DNA from: Anaerolineaceae bacterium UBA3924
GTDB lineage: Bacteria > Chloroflexota > Anaerolineae > Anaerolineales > Anaerolineaceae
Reading direction: 5' to 3'
DNA: 5,975 nucleotides
NCBI GenBank assembly: GCA_002385985.1
Contig: DGEO01000002.1
Span: forward strand, 1-5,975
Both the position numbers and the translations under genes were made by a program. Under the pieces are notes generated by a model. The model saw only the letters and a program-made list of their open reading frames with translations. It did not search any database and was not told the DNA's origin. Numbering within the stretch: position 1 is the stretch's first letter; each line of letters begins with the position of its first letter. Below are positions 1-5,975 of the stretch, piece by piece.

Positions 1-1644
1 GTGGCCCGGCCCTTTTCCGGGCGTTCCCGTCAGCGCCCCCCGGCAATTCTTTTCACCCTCTCCAGACCCCCCCGCCTGCAGCGCGGCATGGATGAAGGCC
101 AGCTGACCCTCCAGTTTGGGTTCGGCCTGCAGGCGCAGCAGCGAGCGGCGCTCGGCGGCTGCGCGCGGCCAGTTCTCCAGCGCTTCCCACAGCCGGGCAA
201 TCTGCCGGTAGCGGTCCGGGCTGCCGGGTTCCAGCAGGACGGCCTGCTGTGCGTAATCCAGCGCTCTGGAGACCAGGCCGGCTTTATACGCCGCCCGGGT
301 TAGCTCCGCCAGCAGTGTCCCATCCAGCCCGGCTTTATCCAGCAGGTGTTCACCAAAATCGACCGCTTCCTGCGCCAGCCCCATCTGGCTCAGCCGGTCC
401 AGCCAGGCGGACAGATCATGCGACAGGACCGCGGGAACCGGGATTACCGGCTCTCTGTGGTCTGCCTCTATGTACTCGCGCACGGCTTCGCGGGCTGATT
501 CCCGTGCAGCCTCCAGGTTCCCGGCACGGTAGGCTTCCCACGCCCTGTGCAGCCGGACCAGCGGTACCTGCAGCGCATCCAGCCGATCGATCAGCGTCGC
601 GGAAGGCACAGCGCCAAGGGCAATCCGCGCCACCTGGTCGCCGGTCGTGGCGTCGGAGGTGAGGCAGTCCAGCGCGGTTTCGCAGTGCGCGGCGGCCGAC
701 ATGGGGCGTTCCAGCTCCACTTCCGCCGCGGCCATCTGCACATGGAGTGAAGCCCGCCAGGTGTCAAGCCGGCTGATGGCCTCATCCAGCAGCCTGACGG
801 CGTCGTCCGCATGGCCTGCCAGCTGGTACAGGGCCGCCAGCGCCTGTGACTGCATGGCTTCAGCCTGCAGATCTTCCAGGTTCTGCGAGGCTGCTTTATC
901 CCGGGCAAGGCTGGCGTTTTCGTAATTCTGCAGGAACAACTGCGCAAGCTGCTGAGCCAGTTCTGCATGCCCGTGGCTGCCCAGATAGACCAGCCAGTCC
1001 ACCTGCAAACGCATCGGCAGCCGGACCATCAGCTCGATGAACAGGTTTTTCTGTTCGGAAAGCGCCAGCGGATTGCCGAAGACCATGCTGCTGATCCAGC
1101 CAGCCGAGGGCTGGAGGTCATGCTTTGGCAGCAGCGCTTTCATCAGGTCCACCCCATCCGGGACCAGCCCGTACAGGCAAACCAGTGCAGTCCGCCAGGT
1201 ATCCTGGATCTGATCCGTATCAGCACCGGGCAGCGCGGTCAACTCGCTCAGCAGCCCGTTCCAGGAGGCGGTCCTGCGGCGTCGCTCGCGCAGCGCCAGC
1301 GCCAGCCAGCCGGCATCAGCCAGCGTGCGCGGGCTTTTACCGCTGCGCAGCACTTCTTCCAGCACCATCAGGGCCTGCTTTTGCTGCTCTGCATCCAGCG
1401 CAGGCAGCGAGGGATCCGCCAGTTCAGCAGACGTGCGCTGCACGCCGGCGGCCAGGAGGCTCAGGGCCGCGGGCGTCCAATCCTCAACCTGGTCACCGCT
1501 GCGCTCCAACACCAGCCGGAAAATAGCCGGGTCTTCCAGCGCTGTTTTGACCAACCGGTCATTGTATAAGGCTGTGACCACCTGGGGTGAGATCGCGGGA
1601 GGAAGTCTTCGGCGCAGGTCTTCGAGATGTTTAGCGGAATGCAT
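1..1644 (-). CDS. TPR-type helical repeat protein, 3' end not in window
   Basis: An open frame of 548 codons starts at ATG 1644-1642 and has no stop before the left edge. The start is supported by AGGAG five bases upstream. The product (MHSAKHLEDLRRRL...) is rich in Leu, Ala, Arg and Glu. It has no signal peptide or membrane segment, so a cytoplasmic location is likely. The N-terminal 250 residues are helical but match no family I recognise. TPR-like helix pairs are visible around residues 264-294 (LAALYQLAGHADDAVRLLDE), 363-390 (AWEAYRAGNLEAARESAREA), 445-472 (AAYKAGLVSRALDYAQQAV) and 476-503. TPR proteins act as protein-binding scaffolds; the partner here is unknown. The gene lies 65 bases after the 107-residue membrane protein gene, probably in the same transcript and so downstream of the sigma-54 promoter. 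After residue 524 a run of seven G is followed by an unusual Gly-rich tail (GSGEGEKNC...) that does not look like TPR. A frameshift there would end the protein at position 30. The TPR assignment is by pattern only. Confidence 0.8.
   Translation of the reverse strand, partial: MHSAKHLEDLRRRLPPAISPQVVTALYNDRLVKTALEDPAIFRLVLERSGDQVEDWTPAALSLLAAGVQRTSAELADPSLPALDAEQQKQALMVLEEVLRSGKSPRTLADAGWLALALRERRRRTASWNGLLSELTALPGADTDQIQDTWRTALVCLYGLVPDGVDLMKALLPKHDLQPSAGWISSMVFGNPLALSEQKNLFIELMVRLPMRLQVDWLVYLGSHGHAELAQQLAQLFLQNYENASLARDKAASQNLEDLQAEAMQSQALAALYQLAGHADDAVRLLDEAISRLDTWRASLHVQMAAAEVELERPMSAAAHCETALDCLTSDATTGDQVARIALGAVPSATLIDRLDALQVPLVRLHRAWEAYRAGNLEAARESAREAVREYIEADHREPVIPVPAVLSHDLSAWLDRLSQMGLAQEAVDFGEHLLDKAGLDGTLLAELTRAAYKAGLVSRALDYAQQAVLLEPGSPDRYRQIARLWEALENWPRAAAERRSLLRLQAEPKLEGQLAFIHAALQAGGSGEGEKNCRGALTGTPGKGPGH
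4..22 (-). terminator. GC-rich hairpin, possible terminator at the left edge
   Basis: A perfect 6-bp inverted repeat (GCCCGG / CCGGGC) flanks a 7-base loop. Read on the minus strand it would fold at the end of the TPR-type gene. If that gene suffers the one-base shift proposed near position 70, its stop codon (30-32) lies 7 bases before the stem, a usual place for an intrinsic terminator. The window ends 3 bases past the stem, so a U-tract cannot be seen. In the uninterrupted reading frame the same bases are coding. GC-rich inverted repeats of this size also occur by chance in such DNA. Confidence 0.3.
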
Positions 1645-1709
1645 GCCGGCTCCTGGTTGCTTGCACAGTAATGACTAATGGGATTTGGCTTATGGATAAT
1701 GTGGAACGG

Positions 1710-2033
1710 CTAGGGAATGTTCGTTACGACGAAATATGCACCAGCGATCAGAAGGATGCCCAGTAACGCGAGGAAAATACCCACACCGGCGGCCGTGCGC
1801 ACCAGCTGCTCCAGCGACTGCACAAGGGCGGAGGCGTTGCCGATCACGCCCGAGAAATCTTCCGCGATCCCCTTTTGCGCCAGCTTGGCCGTCTGTGTTG
1901 CCAGGGTCTTGACATCGCTGCCCAGCACCCGGGTGGCTAGAATAATCAGTCCGATTACCAGCGACAGACCGCCCAGGCCCAACAGCACAAGAGCGGTCGT
2001 CATCAAGAACTCTGAAATGCTCATAGAAAACAT
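1710..2033 (-). CDS. small protein with two membrane segments, function unknown
   Basis: This 107-residue protein starts at ATG 2033-2031, five bases after a full AGGAGG. It has two clear hydrophobic segments, at about residues 10-34 (with GLGGLSLVIGLIILA) and 82-103 (with GIFLALLGILLIAGAYFVV). Between them is an amphipathic, probably helical stretch of about 45 residues (with VKTLATQTAKLAQKG). The basic residues R35, K42, K50, K54 and R79 all lie in the central part and none at the termini. The positive-inside rule therefore suggests a cytoplasmic loop with both ends outside; this is inference. I do not recognise the family. It is the first gene after a consensus sigma-54 promoter and a hairpin that covers its ribosome binding site, so it is the most likely direct target of the adjacent regulator. 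A membrane sensor, a stress protein or an anchor for the next gene's TPR protein are all possible; nothing in the sequence decides. Confidence 0.88.
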   Translation of the reverse strand: MFSMSISEFLMTTALVLLGLGGLSLVIGLIILATRVLGSDVKTLATQTAKLAQKGIAEDFSGVIGNASALVQSLEQLVRTAAGVGIFLALLGILLIAGAYFVVTNIP

Positions 2034-2037
2034 GGTG

Positions 2038-2064
2038 GCCTCCTGATACGCTATCTCAGGAGGC
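2038..2064 (-). promoter_or_regulatory. hairpin masking the ribosome binding site of the 107-aa gene
   Basis: On the minus strand the arms GCCTCCTGA (2064-2056) and TCAGGAGGC (2046-2038) form a perfect 9-bp stem around a 9-base loop. The downstream arm contains the whole Shine-Dalgarno AGGAGG (2044-2039), five bases before the ATG at 2033. The upstream arm therefore carries CCTCCT, which imitates the anti-Shine-Dalgarno of 16S rRNA. In mRNA read through from the upstream operon this should block initiation. The predicted sigma-54 start (about 2059) falls within the upstream arm, so that transcript would keep only about four loop-side pairs and leave the site open. Phage T4 lysozyme mRNA is a known case of this logic. 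There is no following U-tract, so a terminator is less likely. The repeat is seen directly; its effect is inferred. Confidence 0.7.
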
Positions 2065-2069
2065 TATCG

Positions 2070-2085
2070 TGCAAGATCCGTGCCA
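2070..2085 (-). promoter_or_regulatory. sigma-54 (-24/-12) promoter for the 107-aa gene
   Basis: The minus strand reads TGGCACGGATCTTGCA, which fits the full sigma-54 consensus TGGCACR-N4-TTGCW at every defined position. The invariant GG (2084-2083) and GC (2072-2071) are separated by exactly 10 bases. It begins one base after the regulator's stop codon (2087-2089), in the only sizeable gap of the region, and points at the 107-residue gene. Counting from the -12 element puts the transcript start near 2059, giving a leader of about 26 bases. The adjacent genes encode sigma-54 and a sigma-54 activator, which strengthens the call. I see no obvious activator binding site upstream; the neighbouring activator lacks a DNA-binding domain and may not need one. 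Confidence 0.87.
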
Positions 2086-2086
2086 G

Positions 2087-3268
2087 CTATTCGTTTTGGG
2101 CTGTTTTTATCACATCCGCGGGCAGGTCCGCCATGTCGATCTTCTGCCCGTCGCAGAACAGCATCGCTCGCTCAATGGCGTTGCTCAACTCGCGGATGTT
2201 GCCCGGCCATCGGTACGACATCAGCGCCTGCATGGCCGGCTGGCTCACCTCTTCAACGTTCATTCCCAGCTTGGCGTTGTACTGCCGGATGAAGAAACCG
2301 ACCAGCTCGGGGATGTCTTCCTTTCGATCGCGCAGCGGCGGCAGGTCCAGGTCCACCACCTTGAGCCGGTAGTACAGGTCCTGGCGGAACTCGCCTTCCT
2401 GGATCATCGACTTGAGGTTGCGGTTCGAGGCGGCGACGATGTGAACATCAATATGGATCAGGTTGGTCCCACCCACCCGCCGGAAGGCCTTTTCTTCGAT
2501 CGCGCGCAGCAGCTTGGCCTGAATATCAAGGGGCATGGAAGAGATTTCATCCAGGAACAGCACGCCGCCGTCAGCCACTTCCATCAAGCCGTGCTTGCGC
2601 CGCTCCGCGCCGGTGAACGCCCCGGCCTCATACCCGAACAGCTCGGATTCCAGCACCGTGTTCTGGATGGCCGCGCAGTTGATGGCGATATACGGCTTGT
2701 TAGCCCGCGGCCCGTTGCGGTGAATAAACTGAGCCAGCACATCCTTGCCCGTGCCGGTCTCTCCGGTGATCAGCACCGGCACGCAGGCGGAGGCGGCGCG
2801 CTGAGCATAGGTGAGCACCTTCTGCATCTCCGGGCTTTTACCGGCAATGAACTGCAAACTGCTGCGCTGTGTCTCACGCAGGTGCCAGAGTTCGCGGCGC
2901 ATGGCCACCATTTCGCAGGCCCGGTCGATGGACTGCTTGAGCTGCTTCAGCTGAATGGGCTTGGTCAGGAAGTCAAACGCCCCGTTCTTCATGGCCTCGA
3001 CCGCCATCTCAATATCGCCGTGGGCGGTGATTAGAATGATCATCGGACGGTTGGGAAGGTCCCGGGTTTCGTACAGAAGGTTGGGGCCATACCCGTCGGG
3101 CAGGTTGACATCCAGCAGGACCACATCGGGGTCCAGACGGTTCAACGCGGTTCTGGCTTCCCCCAGCGTCCCTACGCCAACGACCTCATATCCAAGGGGA
3201 GTTAAGAACTCGGAGATATACTGTCGTGCATGGCTTTCGTCGTCAACGGTTAATACAGTGATTCCCAT
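2087..3268 (-). CDS. NtrC-family sigma-54 response regulator lacking the DNA-binding domain
   Basis: This 393-residue protein should be activated by phosphorylation and use ATP hydrolysis to open sigma-54 promoter complexes. The receiver domain (1-120) has acidic D9/D10, phosphoacceptor D53 (VVLLDVNLPDG), T81 and K103. The AAA+ domain (about 140-375) has Walker A GETGTGKD (169-176), ESELFG (207-212), the sigma-54-contacting GAFTGA loop (216-221), Walker B GGVLFLDEI (234-242), R295 and R301 in the arginine-finger region (FRQDLYYRL), and the sensor II segment YRWPGNIREL (352-361). The protein stops about 30 residues later (ADLPADVIKTAQNE). NtrC proteins are usually about 450-480 residues with a C-terminal Fis-type helix-turn-helix, and none is present. 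FlgR of Helicobacter and CtcC of Chlamydia share this design and are thought to act from solution. I chose ATG 3268, which has GGGAG seven bases upstream; GTG 3274 would add two residues and overlap the kinase stop. It lies in one operon with the kinase, its likely phosphodonor. Confidence 0.96.
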   Translation of the reverse strand: MGITVLTVDDESHARQYISEFLTPLGYEVVGVGTLGEARTALNRLDPDVVLLDVNLPDGYGPNLLYETRDLPNRPMIILITAHGDIEMAVEAMKNGAFDFLTKPIQLKQLKQSIDRACEMVAMRRELWHLRETQRSSLQFIAGKSPEMQKVLTYAQRAASACVPVLITGETGTGKDVLAQFIHRNGPRANKPYIAINCAAIQNTVLESELFGYEAGAFTGAERRKHGLMEVADGGVLFLDEISSMPLDIQAKLLRAIEEKAFRRVGGTNLIHIDVHIVAASNRNLKSMIQEGEFRQDLYYRLKVVDLDLPPLRDRKEDIPELVGFFIRQYNAKLGMNVEEVSQPAMQALMSYRWPGNIRELSNAIERAMLFCDGQKIDMADLPADVIKTAQNE

Positions 3269-3270
3269 GG

Positions 3271-5220
3271 TCACTCTCCCTCAGCAATCGGCAAATACAC
3301 ATGAAATACAGTACCACCCGGATATGAGTTTAATTCAATTGTCCCGCGATGTGCGGTCACTATGCGCTTGGTAATGGCCAGCCCCAGCCCGGTGCCGGTG
3401 GATTTCGTGGTCACAAAGGGTTCGAAAATATGCGCGCGCACTTCCTCCGGGATCCCCGGTCCGGTATCGGACACGCGGACCTCAATGTGCGGGTGAGAGG
3501 AGATGGTGGTGTTCAATTGAACCACCACCGCCAGCGTGCCGCCGCCGTCGCGCATGGCTTCGATCGCGTTGCTGATCAGGTTTGTAAAGACCTGCTCCAG
3601 CGCACGCAGGTCGCCTGTGATGGGCGGAAGTTCCTCATCCGCCTTCATGAACAGCTCGATGTTCTTCCGCATCATGCGCGGCCTCCAGCGGTCCACCAGC
3701 CGCTTCATCAACAGCACGAGGTCCACGCTCTCCGTGTGCGGCTCATAGGGCCGCGAGAAGGCCAGCACCTCTTCCATCAGATGGTTCAGGCGGCCGCAGT
3801 CATCCTCCATGCGTTTGATGATCTCCTGGCTGGGATCGTTTTCATCCAGCCGGGTCGCCAGAATCTGCAGGCCCATGGACAGATTGTTGATCGGATTGCG
3901 GACTTCGTGCGCAAACATGGCGGTGAACTCCCCCAGAACGGCTCGCTGCTCCAGCTGCTGGGTCCGGGCACGGATCTCCTCATGCTCTGAAATGTCTTCC
4001 AGGTAGAGGATGATCGCTTCGACCGATTCCCCATCCATGACCGGAACGACCTGAACGTGCGCCGGAAAGGCCTGACCCGAACGCCGGTGCAGCGAAACCT
4101 GCCCCAGGTTGGGCGTAGGAATCCCCTTCAAGGCGGACGCGATCGCCATCGCCAGGCGTCCGGTGCCAATAACCACATTTTCAACAGGCTGGTTGTGAAC
4201 TTCGGACTGGGAATAACCTAACAACCATTCGGCAGCCGGGTTCATCTCGTCGATCGTGCCGTCGGGATGGAGAACCAGGATTCCGGTTCGATTGTTATCC
4301 ACAATTGTATCCCGGATCAGCTGCAGCCGCTTGCCGTCGTCCACTTTTTGCTGCAGCGTCTGAGTCAGGTAGATTTCCTGCAGCAGAGAGCTGGCTGCCA
4401 CCCCGATCAGCCGGAGCACCTGCACCAGCCGGTCTTCATACACCCGCTGGCGGTCACCCACCACCAGCAGCCCGAACCAGGCCCCGTTCTGACCCAGCGG
4501 AATACTGGCCACGCAGCTCAGGTCGTGCATCCGGGCCACCCGGTGGATTTCAGTGTAAACCCGCCTGCCTGGCTTCCACAGCAGCACGTCGTCAGGCTGA
4601 ATAAGGTCGGTCGAGGGCAGCTGATCGGGGAACATTGGCTCTTCCTCGCAGCTGCTGACCTTGGTTAGGGATGGGACCGCGCTTTCCGCCTGGTACAGGC
4701 TGATCAAGTCGGTCTGGCACAGATGCTGGACCACCGCGGTAATCTCAGAAAATACCCTGCCCGGTTCGCTCAGGTTGTCCATCTGTAGAATGGCAAACAG
4801 GGCCTGGAAGATCTCCTCGTGGATCTGTTCGGTATCTCCTCGCAGTTCGCTCACCGGGATCATGGACAGGATGACCCAGATCCCGTACCGGTCCAGCCCG
4901 CTCATCTGAAGCTGGACGGGCACTTGCTCGTCATTCCGCTTGACCAGATCCAGATGGCATTTGTCCCCGCTGGCGAAGGTCTTGAGGTCAAACCCGGGGA
5001 GGAATGAGTCCAGCCCGCGGCCAGAAAGCTCCGACTGAGAATAGGAGGTTAAACGGAAAAAGGCGCTGTTGGCCGCGTACACCAGCGCCTGATTTTTCTG
5101 TACCACCATGGCCGGGTCTGGCAGCAGGTTAAGCAGCGCGCTCACCACGCCAGGGTCTAGAGGGATGCTTGCATCTTTCCGTCGAAATACTGGTGATGGG
5201 CTGGTCAGCGGTTCTTTCAT
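3271..5220 (-). CDS. soluble PAS-GAF-PAS histidine kinase, partner of the sigma-54 regulator
   Basis: The 649-residue protein is a two-component sensor kinase. Domains in order: PAS (about 26-125, LLNLLPDPAMVVQKNQALVY), a GAF-like region (about 133-285, with IPLGQNGAWFGLLVVGD), a short coiled linker, a second PAS (about 303-415, TGILVLHPDGTIDEMNPAAE), HisKA with phosphoacceptor H438 (FAHEVRNPIN), and HATPase_c with the N box N547/N551 (NLISNAIEA), G1 DTGPGI (585-590), F box FEPF (599-602) and G2 TGTGLGL (608-614). All catalytic motifs are intact. There is no signal peptide or membrane segment, so it should sense a cytoplasmic cue, as NtrB and FlgS do; the ligand cannot be read from sequence. 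Its ATG overlaps the rpoN stop as ATGA, with GGAG just upstream. Its TGA touches the regulator's start region, which implies coupled translation and a dedicated kinase-regulator pair. The GAF call is the least certain; the kinase core is certain. Confidence 0.96.
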   Translation of the reverse strand: MKEPLTSPSPVFRRKDASIPLDPGVVSALLNLLPDPAMVVQKNQALVYAANSAFFRLTSYSQSELSGRGLDSFLPGFDLKTFASGDKCHLDLVKRNDEQVPVQLQMSGLDRYGIWVILSMIPVSELRGDTEQIHEEIFQALFAILQMDNLSEPGRVFSEITAVVQHLCQTDLISLYQAESAVPSLTKVSSCEEEPMFPDQLPSTDLIQPDDVLLWKPGRRVYTEIHRVARMHDLSCVASIPLGQNGAWFGLLVVGDRQRVYEDRLVQVLRLIGVAASSLLQEIYLTQTLQQKVDDGKRLQLIRDTIVDNNRTGILVLHPDGTIDEMNPAAEWLLGYSQSEVHNQPVENVVIGTGRLAMAIASALKGIPTPNLGQVSLHRRSGQAFPAHVQVVPVMDGESVEAIILYLEDISEHEEIRARTQQLEQRAVLGEFTAMFAHEVRNPINNLSMGLQILATRLDENDPSQEIIKRMEDDCGRLNHLMEEVLAFSRPYEPHTESVDLVLLMKRLVDRWRPRMMRKNIELFMKADEELPPITGDLRALEQVFTNLISNAIEAMRDGGGTLAVVVQLNTTISSHPHIEVRVSDTGPGIPEEVRAHIFEPFVTTKSTGTGLGLAITKRIVTAHRGTIELNSYPGGTVFHVYLPIAEGE

Positions 5221-5975
5221 ACTCTCCGGGTTGTGGCAGTCTGGCGCAGGTGCGCCGGAAGAATGCCTTCCATGGACCGGTATTTTGCCACTGTCCGGCG
5301 GGCGACAGAAAAGCCCTCTTTGGCCAGCAGTTGAGCCAGCTCCGAATCGCTCAACGGCCTGGTTTCGTTGGCGATCAGGTCCCGCAAGACAGTGCGCACG
5401 TTAAGGCTGCGGTCGAAGAAATCGGACAGAGGAATAATCCTGCGGTTTGGTAATTGTACCGCCTTATTGGCGACTGCGCGGGAAATGGTTGATTCGTGAA
5501 CCTGCAGCTCGGCAGAAATCTGCGCCCGGGTGATGGGCCGCAGATGCCGCTCACCGTAAAGGATGAAATCGCGCTGCAGGCTGACCACGCGGCTCATCAG
5601 ACGCTGCATGGTGTGGTTGCGCTGCTGGATGCATTTCACAAACAGAGAAGCCCGCTCCATGTCCTCTTTAAGGGCCTGCCGGTTCTCCTCGGTGACTTGC
5701 CCCTGGCGCAGCACCTGCCGGTAGAGCGGGTTGATGCGCAGCATTCCGCTGATCGGCAGGATGATCTCAACTGACAGCGGGTTGCGCGGATCGTCATTCA
5801 GGTAGCTGATCAGGATGTCCGGATGGTGGTACACCTCCGCCCGGGTGCGGCCCGGCTGGCGGACATCACCCCAGTGCGAGCGTGCCGGGAACGGGGTCAG
5901 GTTTTCGCTGATGAAGCGGGCCACATGCTGAACCTGGCGCAGGGAAACACCAAACTGGCGCGCGATCTCCGAATA
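5217..5975 (-). CDS. rpoN: RNA polymerase sigma-54 factor, C-terminal part (5' end outside window)
   Basis: The last 252 residues of sigma-54 are visible; the N-terminal activator-interacting region lies beyond the right edge. The visible part begins inside the core-binding domain with a helix-turn-helix-like segment (YSEIARQFGVSLRQVQH) and FISENLTPFPAR, the counterpart of the family's 'LNPxPG' stretch. Next comes MLRINPLYRQVL. The DNA-binding domain follows, with the -12-recognising helix-turn-helix RPITRAQISAELQVHESTIS around residues 146-168 and PNRRIIPLSDFF. The RpoN box ARRTVAKYRS (5274-5303) contacts the -24 element; the usual last residue is Glu and here it is Ser. GTG 5924 is an internal codon, not the true start, because the homology continues upstream of it. 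The gene ends in TGA overlapping the kinase ATG. In Escherichia coli rpoN is followed by hpf and ptsN, whereas here it is followed by a kinase and a sigma-54 activator. Confidence 0.97.
   Translation of the reverse strand, partial: YSEIARQFGVSLRQVQHVARFISENLTPFPARSHWGDVRQPGRTRAEVYHHPDILISYLNDDPRNPLSVEIILPISGMLRINPLYRQVLRQGQVTEENRQALKEDMERASLFVKCIQQRNHTMQRLMSRVVSLQRDFILYGERHLRPITRAQISAELQVHESTISRAVANKAVQLPNRRIIPLSDFFDRSLNVRTVLRDLIANETRPLSDSELAQLLAKEGFSVARRTVAKYRSMEGILPAHLRQTATTRRV

Noticed and set aside
591..968. Minus-strand frame of 125 codons (MQNWLSSLRSC...)
   Set aside because: It is in a different frame within the TPR-type gene; the product is Arg/Pro/Trp/Cys-rich, as expected for a shifted frame.
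967..1569. Plus-strand open frame of 200 codons and smaller ones in 1-1678
   Set aside because: They are His/Gln/Arg-rich shadows of the minus-strand TPR-type gene, which has a good ribosome binding site and a continuous 548-codon frame.
1645..1709. AT-richer gap with a short direct repeat (TAATG twice at 1669-1680), considered as a separate promoter for the TPR-type gene
   Set aside because: No -24/-12 element and no convincing -35/-10 pair could be placed; the repeat is too short to mean much. The gap may only separate two genes of one transcript.
2038..2064. The inverted repeat before the 107-residue gene as an intrinsic terminator of the rpoN operon
   Set aside because: The stem is strong but is followed by CACCATG rather than a U-tract, and its downstream arm is the ribosome binding site; masking of that site explains it better, though partial termination cannot be excluded.
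2069..3034. Long plus-strand open frame of 321 codons opposite the sigma-54 regulator
   Set aside because: It lies antisense to a regulator with intact receiver and AAA+ motifs. The translation is low-complexity His/Gln/Leu-rich sequence typical of a GC-rich shadow frame, and it would overlap the promoter region.
3349..3990. Plus-strand open frame of 213 codons opposite the kinase
   Set aside because: It is antisense to the catalytic core of the histidine kinase, with no recognisable domain or ribosome binding site context; a shadow frame.
3786..4034. Minus-strand frame of 82 codons inside the kinase gene
   Set aside because: It is a shifted frame of the HisKA region; the correct frame carries the H438 box.
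4710..4727. TGGCACAGATGCTGG on the plus strand, considered as another sigma-54 element
   Set aside because: The -12 GC dinucleotide is not at the required 10-base spacing and the site is inside the kinase gene on the opposite strand.

Overview
The window holds five genes, all read from the minus strand, so transcription runs right to left. From upstream to downstream they are: the C-terminal part of rpoN (sigma-54), cut by the right edge; a soluble PAS-GAF-PAS histidine kinase; an NtrC-type sigma-54 activator; a 107-residue protein with two membrane segments; and a long helical TPR-type protein that runs to the left edge. The DNA is GC-rich and densely coding. Nothing in it fixes the phylum. 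It is clearly bacterial, and Chloroflexota (Anaerolineae-like) is only a weak guess. I see no mobile element, tRNA, rRNA or CRISPR array, and no convincing gene on the plus strand.

Right half (2087-5975): rpoN, the kinase and the regulator are packed with 4-base overlaps (ATGA between rpoN and the kinase; TGA within GTGA, or a 2-base gap, between the kinase and the regulator). They look like one translationally coupled operon. The kinase has no membrane segment, so its signal should be cytoplasmic. The regulator has an intact receiver domain and an intact AAA+ domain with GAFTGA, but it ends right after the AAA+ domain. The Fis-type DNA-binding helix-turn-helix usual for NtrC proteins is absent, as in Helicobacter FlgR and chlamydial CtcC.

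Junction (2034-2086): this 53-base gap is the most informative part of the window. One base after the regulator's stop codon lies a 16-base match to the full sigma-54 -24/-12 consensus (TGGCACG-N4-TTGCA), pointing at the next gene. It is followed by a perfect 9-bp inverted repeat whose downstream arm holds the AGGAGG ribosome binding site of the 107-residue gene. The predicted sigma-54 transcription start falls inside the upstream arm. Transcripts from the sigma-54 promoter should therefore lack most of the hairpin and have a free ribosome binding site, while read-through mRNA from rpoN-kinase-regulator should fold and mask it.

Left half (1-2033): the 107-residue membrane protein and the TPR-type protein are the presumed output of the circuit. 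The TPR gene is open to the left edge in its own frame. A run of seven G (coding strand) near its end is followed by sequence that looks non-native, and a one-base shift would give a stop directly before a GC-rich hairpin, so a frameshift or a base-calling error is possible.

Taken together, the window reads as a self-contained sigma-54 circuit: sigma factor, kinase, activator lacking a DNA-binding domain, sigma-54 promoter and two output genes of unknown function. The parts are seen in the sequence. The wiring between them is inference.
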